From NCBI GenBank assembly GCA_024697575.1, contig JAILFM010000110.1:1-35556 (forward strand): 35,556 bases of DNA, in the 5' to 3' direction. The notes under the pieces were generated by a model. It searched no databases. It was not told the origin of the DNA and saw nothing but the letters and a program-made list of their open reading frames with translations. The translations under genes were made by a program, and so were the position numbers. Below, piece after piece: positions 30,066 to 35,556 of this stretch; positions within the stretch are counted from its first letter, which is position 1, and the number at the start of each line of letters is the position of its first letter. Origin of the DNA: Clostridiales bacterium. Its GTDB lineage: Bacteria > Bacillota > Clostridia > Oscillospirales > Acutalibacteraceae.

Positions 30066-30757
30066 CAGCGGTTACCTCCTTCTCTTCTTCTTCTGGGGCG
30101 GGAGTAATCTCTCTCACGCCTTGCCTCACGAAGAACTTCGCCTCTGTAAAGCCACACTTTTACGCCGATACGGCCGTAAGTTGTCTTAGCTTCAGCAAAA
30201 CCGTAGTCAATGTCGGCTCTGATTGTCTGAAGAGGAATTGTTCCTTCATGATAGGTTTCATTTCTTGCTATTTCAGCACCGCCGATACGACCGGAGCACT
30301 GAATTTTGATACCCTTGGCACCGAGCTTCATTGTGCGTCCGATTGCCTGCTTAACAGCGCGGCGATAGGAAATTCTCTTTTCAAGCTGAGCAGCGATGTT
30401 TTCGGCTACAAGCTGTGCGTTAAGGTCGGGCTGTTTGATTTCGACGATATTAAGCGAAACCTCTTTGCCGCCGAGCTTCTTCTCGCATATTTTTTTCAGT
30501 TTTTCGATTTCAGAACCCTGTCTGCCGATAACCATACCGGGTTTTGCGCAGTGGATGCTGATATAAACGCGCTTAGCGTCTCTTTCGATTTCGATTTTCG
30601 GAACACCTGCGGGCGCAAGTTTTTCGAGAAGGTACTCACGAAGGTTATAGTCCTCAACAAGAGTATCACCGAAAACTTCCGGCTTTGCATACCAGCGGGA
30701 TTCCCAGGGCTTAATTACACCGATTCTTAAACCGGTAGGATTAATTTTCTGACCCAT
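30065..30757 (-). CDS. rpsC: 30S ribosomal protein S3
   Basis: '[24 protein letters not shown]'. Confidence 0.98.
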   Translation of the reverse strand: MGQKINPTGLRIGVIKPWESRWYAKPEVFGDTLVEDYNLREYLLEKLAPAGVPKIEIERDAKRVYISIHCAKPGMVIGRQGSEIEKLKKICEKKLGGKEVSLNIVEIKQPDLNAQLVAENIAAQLEKRISYRRAVKQAIGRTMKLGAKGIKIQCSGRIGGAEIARNETYHEGTIPLQTIRADIDYGFAEAKTTYGRIGVKVWLYRGEVLREARRERDYSRPRRRREGGNR

Positions 30758-30776
30758 TGTTTAACCTCCTTCTCGA

Positions 30777-31139
30777 TTATTCCATTTCCTTGAGTTCAAG
30801 GCTGATATGTGATGTCCTTTTGTTTACACGGAATGCTCTGCCCTGAGCGCGGGGTCTGATTCTCTTGAGAATCGGTCCGGCTGTAACGTTGCACTTTGAA
30901 ATGTAAAGCTTGTTAACATCCATGTTGTTGTTATTTTCAGCGTTAGCAATCGCTGAATTCAAAAGCTTAAGCAAAGGCTCACAAGCGGCTTTAGGGGTAT
31001 ACTTGAGAATTGCCAATGCCTTCTCAACCGGCTGATTGCGGATTAAATCCAAAACAATCTGAACCTTGCGCGGCGCAATACGGATATAAGTGGCTTTTGC
31101 CGTTGCAACAAGCTCATTCTGCATTGCTGTGTCTGCCAT
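30777..31139 (-). CDS. rplV: 50S ribosomal protein L22
   Basis: '[30 protein letters not shown]'. Confidence 0.97.
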   Translation of the reverse strand: MADTAMQNELVATAKATYIRIAPRKVQIVLDLIRNQPVEKALAILKYTPKAACEPLLKLLNSAIANAENNNNMDVNKLYISKCNVTAGPILKRIRPRAQGRAFRVNKRTSHISLELKEME

Positions 31140-31162
31140 AATTAATATACTCCTTTCGCCGA

Positions 31163-31444
31163 TTATTTACCGTTATTGGAAGTCTTTGAACCCGCATGAC
31201 CTCTGAAAGTTCTTGTGGGTGCAAACTCACCGAGTTTGTGACCGACCATATCTTCTGTTACATAAACGGGAACATGCTTGCGACCGTCGTGAACAGCAAA
31301 TGTGTGGCCGACAAAATCAGGGAAAATTGTTGATGAGCGGCTCCAGGTCTTAAGAACCTGTTTCTCGCCGGTCTCGTTCATTCTCTGAACTCTTTCGAGC
31401 AGCTTTGCCTGCACAAAAGGTCCTTTTTTAACACTTCTGCCCAT
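31163..31444 (-). CDS. rpsS: 30S ribosomal protein S19
   Basis: '[19 protein letters not shown]', '[18 protein letters not shown]'. Confidence 0.98.
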   Translation of the reverse strand: MGRSVKKGPFVQAKLLERVQRMNETGEKQVLKTWSRSSTIFPDFVGHTFAVHDGRKHVPVYVTEDMVGHKLGEFAPTRTFRGHAGSKTSNNGK

Positions 31445-31460
31445 TTTCTGCTCCTTTCAC

Positions 31461-32294
31461 TTACTTGTCGTTACGACGCTTAATGATAAGCTTGTCTGAA
31501 CTCTTCTTTGTCTTTCTGGTCTTGTAACCGAGAGCGGGCTTGCCCCAGGGGGTAACAGGGCCCGGTCTGCCGATGGGGGATTTACCTTCACCACCGCCGT
31601 GGGGGTGGTCGTTCGGGTTCATGACTGAGCCGCGGACGGTCGGTCTCCAGCCCATGCGGCGTTTACGGCCGGCCTTACCGATTTTAACGTTTTCGTGATC
31701 GGTATTGCCTACCTGGCCGATGGTAGCCATGCAGTTTACGGGAACGTAGCGAAGCTCTGTCGAGGGAAGACGAAGGAGGGCCTTGCCGCCTTCTTTAGCC
31801 ATGAGCTGAGCGGAGTTGCCTGCTGCTCTTGCGAGCTGGCCGCCTCTGCCGGGATAGAGCTCAACGTTGTGAACTACAGTGCCTACGGGGATATTTGCAA
31901 GAGGAAGAGCATTGCCGGGCTTGATATCGGCTGTGGTACCCGCGATAACGGTGTCGCCGACTTTAAGGCCTACGGGCTGAAGGATGTATCTCTTCTCGCC
32001 GTCCTGATATTTGAGAAGGGCGATGAATGCCGAGCGGTTGGGATCGTATTCGATGCTGACTACTGCGGCGGGAACATCAAACTTATCTCTCTTGAAATCA
32101 ATTATACGATACTTTGTGCGAACTCCGCCGCCTCTGTGGCGAACGGTGATTCTTCCGTAGCTGTTACGGCCGCTGTTCTTCTTAAGGGAAACAAGAAGAC
32201 TTCTTTCGGGCGCAACCTTTGAGAGCTCGGAATAATCTGTAACCGACATATTACGTCTTGCGTTAGTGGTCGGCTTATAGAACTTAATAGACAT
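31461..32294 (-). CDS. rplB: 50S ribosomal protein L2
   Basis: '[21 protein letters not shown]', 'GVVMNP'-type region '[23 protein letters not shown]'. Confidence 0.98.
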   Translation of the reverse strand: MSIKFYKPTTNARRNMSVTDYSELSKVAPERSLLVSLKKNSGRNSYGRITVRHRGGGVRTKYRIIDFKRDKFDVPAAVVSIEYDPNRSAFIALLKYQDGEKRYILQPVGLKVGDTVIAGTTADIKPGNALPLANIPVGTVVHNVELYPGRGGQLARAAGNSAQLMAKEGGKALLRLPSTELRYVPVNCMATIGQVGNTDHENVKIGKAGRKRRMGWRPTVRGSVMNPNDHPHGGGEGKSPIGRPGPVTPWGKPALGYKTRKTKKSSDKLIIKRRNDK

Positions 32295-32409
32295 TTTCTA
32301 CACTCTCCTTACAGCAGCTTTGCGAAGCGCTCAAAACGCTTCATACTTTACCGCCGGATTTGATAGTATAATATGGTTTATATAATTATATAAAGGGGTT
32401 GCCTGAAAA

Positions 32410-32706
32410 TTACATCATACCGTCGAAGAATTCGATGGTCTTGGAATCTTCGGTAAGAGTAACGATTGCCTTCTTGCGGGAGGGGGTGTAACCCTCGAAG
32501 CGACCGTATCTTCTCAGTTTGCCGTCAACATTGATTACGTTGACCTTGCTTACCTTGACGCCGAAAAGAGTTTCGACTGCCTTGGCGATTTCGATTTTAT
32601 TGGAATCCTTTGCAACCTCAAAGGTATATTTGCGGTCTGCAATGCCGTCCATACTGTTTTCAGTGATTATCGGGCGGAGAATTATATCCTGTGCTGCCTT
32701 GCTCAT
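32410..32706 (-). CDS. rplW: 50S ribosomal protein L23
   Basis: '[13 protein letters not shown]', '[31 protein letters not shown]'. Confidence 0.96.
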   Translation of the reverse strand: MSKAAQDIILRPIITENSMDGIADRKYTFEVAKDSNKIEIAKAVETLFGVKVSKVNVINVDGKLRRYGRFEGYTPSRKKAIVTLTEDSKTIEFFDGMM

Positions 32707-33326
32707 GCATATACCTCCTCGATCTTGCTTACGGCATCCTTGAGAACGACGACTGTGTCGGCGTTGAGAATGTCATAAACGTTAAGTGTGGTAACAAGAG
32801 TGGTCTTGACGCCTGCGATGTTACGGGCAGAGCGATAGATTATATCGTTCTTCTCGGGCAGGACGAAGAGAACTTTCTTGCCGGTCTCAAGTGCATTGAC
32901 AACGTTTGCCATGTCCTTGGTCTTGATTGCGTCGAGAGTGAGTGAATCGAAAACTATGAGCTCCTCATCTGCAACCTTGGCGGAAAGCGCGGACTTCATA
33001 GCGAGTCTGCGGACCTTCTTGTTGACGTCCTTATGATAAGTGCGGGGCTTGGGACCGTGTGCGATGCCGCCGTGATACCACTGCGGAGCTCTGGTCGAAC
33101 CCTGTCTTGCGCGGCCTGTGCCCTTCTGCTTCCAGGGCTTCTTGCCGCCGCCGCTGACTTCCGATCTGGTAAGGGTAGACTGTGTGCCCTGGCGCTGATT
33201 GGCAAGATAAGCGACTACACAAAGGTGCATAGCGGGAATGCTGGGGGTGATTCCGAAGATCTCTTCCTTGAGGTCGATATCGGAAACCTTCTTACCTGTC
33301 ATGTCAAAAACTGATACTGTAGGCAT
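32703..33326 (-). CDS. rplD: 50S ribosomal protein L4
   Basis: '[43 protein letters not shown]'. Confidence 0.97.
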   Translation of the reverse strand: MPTVSVFDMTGKKVSDIDLKEEIFGITPSIPAMHLCVVAYLANQRQGTQSTLTRSEVSGGGKKPWKQKGTGRARQGSTRAPQWYHGGIAHGPKPRTYHKDVNKKVRRLAMKSALSAKVADEELIVFDSLTLDAIKTKDMANVVNALETGKKVLFVLPEKNDIIYRSARNIAGVKTTLVTTLNVYDILNADTVVVLKDAVSKIEEVYA

Positions 33327-33344
33327 TATTTTCTACTCCTTTCC

Positions 33345-33983
33345 TTAAGCTTCTTTTTTAACGCTGTCGCGGATAACTACGATGCCGCCCTTGGGGCCGG
33401 GGATGGCGCCCTTGATGGCTACGAGATTGTTTTCCGCATCGATTTTTGCAACTGTAAGATTCTGGATTGTAACTCTTTCACAGCCGAAGTGACCTGCAAG
33501 TTTCTTTCCCTTGTAAACTCTTGAGGGATCGGAGCAAGCGCCGAGTGAACCTGCGTGTCTGGCAACGGGGCCTGTGCCGTGGGACTCTTTGAGTCTCGAG
33601 AAGTTCCATCTCTTGATGGAGCCCGCAGTGCCGTGGCCTTTGCTTGTGCCGACTACGTCAACTTTGTCGCCGACTGCAAAGATGTCTGTTGTGAGGGTGT
33701 CGCCCACGTTGAGTGATTCGATATCGTCGAACTTGAACTCTTTGAGATGTTTCTTGGGAGCGACATCATTCTTCTTGAAGTGACCGAGCATCGGCTTTGT
33801 CAGGCGCTGAACTTTTACATCGCCGAAACCGAGCTGGACTGCCTCGTAACCGTCGTTCTCGATTGTCATCTTCATAACGACGTTGCAGGGACCTGCTTCA
33901 ACTACTGTTACGGGAATTACGTTTCCCTTTTCATCAAAGATCTGGGTCATGCCGATCTTTTTTCCGATGAGTGCTTTCTGCAT
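33345..33983 (-). CDS. rplC: 50S ribosomal protein L3
   Basis: 'KALIGKKIGMTQIFDEKGNVIPVTVVEAGP'. Confidence 0.98.
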   Translation of the reverse strand: MQKALIGKKIGMTQIFDEKGNVIPVTVVEAGPCNVVMKMTIENDGYEAVQLGFGDVKVQRLTKPMLGHFKKNDVAPKKHLKEFKFDDIESLNVGDTLTTDIFAVGDKVDVVGTSKGHGTAGSIKRWNFSRLKESHGTGPVARHAGSLGACSDPSRVYKGKKLAGHFGCERVTIQNLTVAKIDAENNLVAIKGAIPGPKGGIVVIRDSVKKEA

Positions 33984-34048
33984 ATTTGCATCCTCCTTTG
34001 GTTATTGGTTGACCTAAGCCAACTTGACCTGCATTTGTCAATAATCGA

Positions 34049-34360
34049 TTAAAGCTTGATTTCGATTTCGACGCCTGCGGGAAGCTCAAGACCGGTCAGA
34101 GCTTCAACTGTTTTTGCCGAAGGTCTGAGAATGTCGATGAGTCTTTTGTGTGTTCTCTGTTCAAACTGCTCGCGGCTGTCCTTATACTTGTGGACTGCGC
34201 GAAGGATGGTGACGATTTCCTTCTCTGTGGGAAGGGGAACGGGGCCGGAAACGTCCGCGCCTGTTCTCTTGGCCGTCTCTACGATTTTCTCAGCCGACTT
34301 GTCGACGAGAGTGTGATCGTAACCTTTGAGTCTGATTCTGATTTTTCCCTTTGCTGCCAT
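34049..34360 (-). CDS. rpsJ: 30S ribosomal protein S10
   Basis: '[43 protein letters not shown]'. Confidence 0.98.
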   Translation of the reverse strand: MAAKGKIRIRLKGYDHTLVDKSAEKIVETAKRTGADVSGPVPLPTEKEIVTILRAVHKYKDSREQFEQRTHKRLIDILRPSAKTVEALTGLELPAGVEIEIKL

Positions 34361-34789
34361 TGAAATGCCTCCTTAAATTTGGCGGGCACGCAAAACTTGC
34401 AAACCGACCCGGGTGTTTCAACCCTTCCGATTCAAAAACCGGAAAACACTTTCCGGGTTCGGCGATTGCCGTTTGCTGATAATATTCAATCCGCACAGAC
34501 ACCGTTCGGGAAAACGACGGGGCTGCTGCCGCCATACGGCTTGCACGTATTTTCCATCATTATGCTCAAACCTGCACAGTCTGAGGCAAGAAACCTCATC
34601 GCAAGTAACCGTGTCTTTGAGCACCATGACGGAAAACCATCGGCAGGCCGCAGGGCCCGGATTGAACCGCCCGGTTTGAAATCGGACATACTCCGCGGAA
34701 ATTCCCCGCCTCTCGGGCGGCCACCTCCCGCATCATCGCATATCTGCATGCCTGAAAATGGGCATAGTTATCCCTTTTTTACGGCGTGC
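34361..34789 (-). promoter_or_regulatory. Long structured 5' leader of the S10 operon (candidate cis-regulatory RNA)
   Basis: Non-coding interval between a good promoter and rpsJ; contains several hairpins, including 22-nt near-complementary arms (34616-34637 / 34549-34570) and a terminator-like hairpin. Confidence 0.7.
34434..34456 (-). terminator. Putative attenuator terminator in the rpsJ leader
   Basis: Minus strand CCGGAAA-GTGT-TTTCCGG (34456-34439) followed by TTTTT (34438-34434). Confidence 0.6.
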
Positions 34790-34795
34790 TCGGGT

Positions 34796-34824
34796 ATATT
34801 ATCATAATTAATATATAAAGTCAA
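34796..34824 (-). promoter_or_regulatory. Promoter of the ribosomal supercluster
   Basis: Minus strand TTGACT (34824-34819), 17-nt spacer, TAATAT (34801-34796). Confidence 0.7.
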
Positions 34825-35008
34825 GAGTTTTTTTCAAAAATTTTTTCGGTTTTTATATTATCGGTTTTTCAGCATTATCAACGCCTTGCGTGTATTTCAT
34901 CCCGAACCTTTCCCGCGGCAAACAGTTGAAATAAACTAATATAACTTATAAGCACAATATATTGTGGTCCAAAATCGGACTCCTGTCTAAATATGCGTCA
35001 AAAAAATA

Positions 35009-35037
35009 TTGCAGTTTACGACGGTTTGTGATAAAAT
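35009..35037 (+). promoter_or_regulatory. Candidate promoter for small ORF
   Basis: TTGCAG (35009-35014), 17-nt spacer, TAAAAT (35032-35037). Confidence 0.45.
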
Positions 35038-35124
35038 ACACTCATAAATAATCAAATAATCCCACAAAAAACACGGGATTTTTTCAAAAAAATTTTTTGA
35101 CAATATAAAACGGGAGCAAGAATT

Positions 35125-35439
35125 ATGATAGGACTCGGCACCTGGACATGCGGAATATCGACTCCGCTCGTCAAAGACAAGGCGGTTTTTACTATTTCCG
35201 ATGACAACGGTAAATACAAAATTTCACTTAAAATCAAAACATGGGATATCGAATCCCTGCCGATAGTTTCGGCAAAGGAATTCGGCAACACCCTACAGGT
35301 GCGCGTCTCAGGTGAAATCTACAAACCCGGCACCTTCGCCGAGTCGGAAATGACCTTCGACGGCGACGAGCTCACCGGCTTCATCATCCTCCCCCTCCTC
35401 GGCAAACTCAAGCTAACCGACGGAAAAAGGGTGAAATGA
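35125..35439 (+). CDS. Hypothetical protein, 104 aa
   Basis: ATG preceded by GGGAG; no confidently recognised family. Confidence 0.65.
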   Translation: MIGLGTWTCGISTPLVKDKAVFTISDDNGKYKISLKIKTWDIESLPIVSAKEFGNTLQVRVSGEIYKPGTFAESEMTFDGDELTGFIILPLLGKLKLTDGKRVK

Positions 35440-35500
35440 GATCTATGAGTAAACAATAAACTATAATAATTGCGTGTTGCGCTTCATATCTGGATGAATA

Positions 35501-35526
35501 AAGCCCTCTCTGAACGGAGAGGGCTT
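35501..35526 (+). terminator. Intrinsic terminator-like hairpin
   Basis: AAGCCCTCTC / GAGAGGGCTT perfect 10-bp stem with TGAACG loop; T-tract weak. Confidence 0.6.
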
Positions 35527-35556
35527 AAAAGTATCTTTTAATTCTATTCTCAGTCT

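Noticed and set aside
31695-32222. Plus-strand 175-aa ORF antisense to rplB
   Set aside because: Shadow ORF; rplB on the minus strand is unambiguous.
34659-34668. GGTTCAATCC tRNA T-arm-like string in the rpsJ leader
   Set aside because: No surrounding cloverleaf, acceptor stem or CCA; T-stem does not pair correctly, so no tRNA or T-box is claimed.
34379-34807. Plus-strand 142-aa ORF (and 34413..34679, 34418..34627, 34486..34749)
   Set aside because: Overlaps the rpsJ leader; low-complexity, no recognisable domain, and explained by GC-rich structured RNA on the minus strand.
1-35556. CRISPR array, transposon, integrase, rRNA or tRNA
   Set aside because: No regularly spaced direct repeats, transposase motifs or stable-RNA gene signatures seen on either strand by reading.

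Overview
The window looks like a chromosomal segment from a low-to-mid GC Clostridia-type bacterium (inferred from gene families and synteny; species not identifiable). The right half, about 19.4-34.8 kb on the minus strand, is a near-canonical S10-spc-alpha ribosomal supercluster (rpsJ to rplQ). It includes secY, map, a KOW protein, infA, a short rpmJ missed by the ORF track, and rpoA. It converges with gap (GAPDH) over back-to-back terminators. The left half is accessory: an Eis-like GNAT fragment, a glycyl radical enzyme with a single-cluster-type activase, three tandem DUF4474-like secreted proteins, and a minus-strand group (GT2, TagF/B-like, cyclophilin lipoprotein, SecB-like chaperone, neutral-ceramidase-like protein). 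It also holds CorA, a secreted PHP-domain protein, YlmH, a GPH/MFS transporter and a zinc-ribbon membrane protein. The most interesting non-coding structure is a ~430-nt structured leader upstream of rpsJ, with a long hairpin and a putative attenuator terminator. Other points worth checking are the tandem DUF4474-like family, the GRE/activase pair, an intrinsic terminator embedded antisense in ylmH, and an inverted repeat between divergent promoters at ~12.2 kb. I saw no CRISPR, tRNA, rRNA or transposon.
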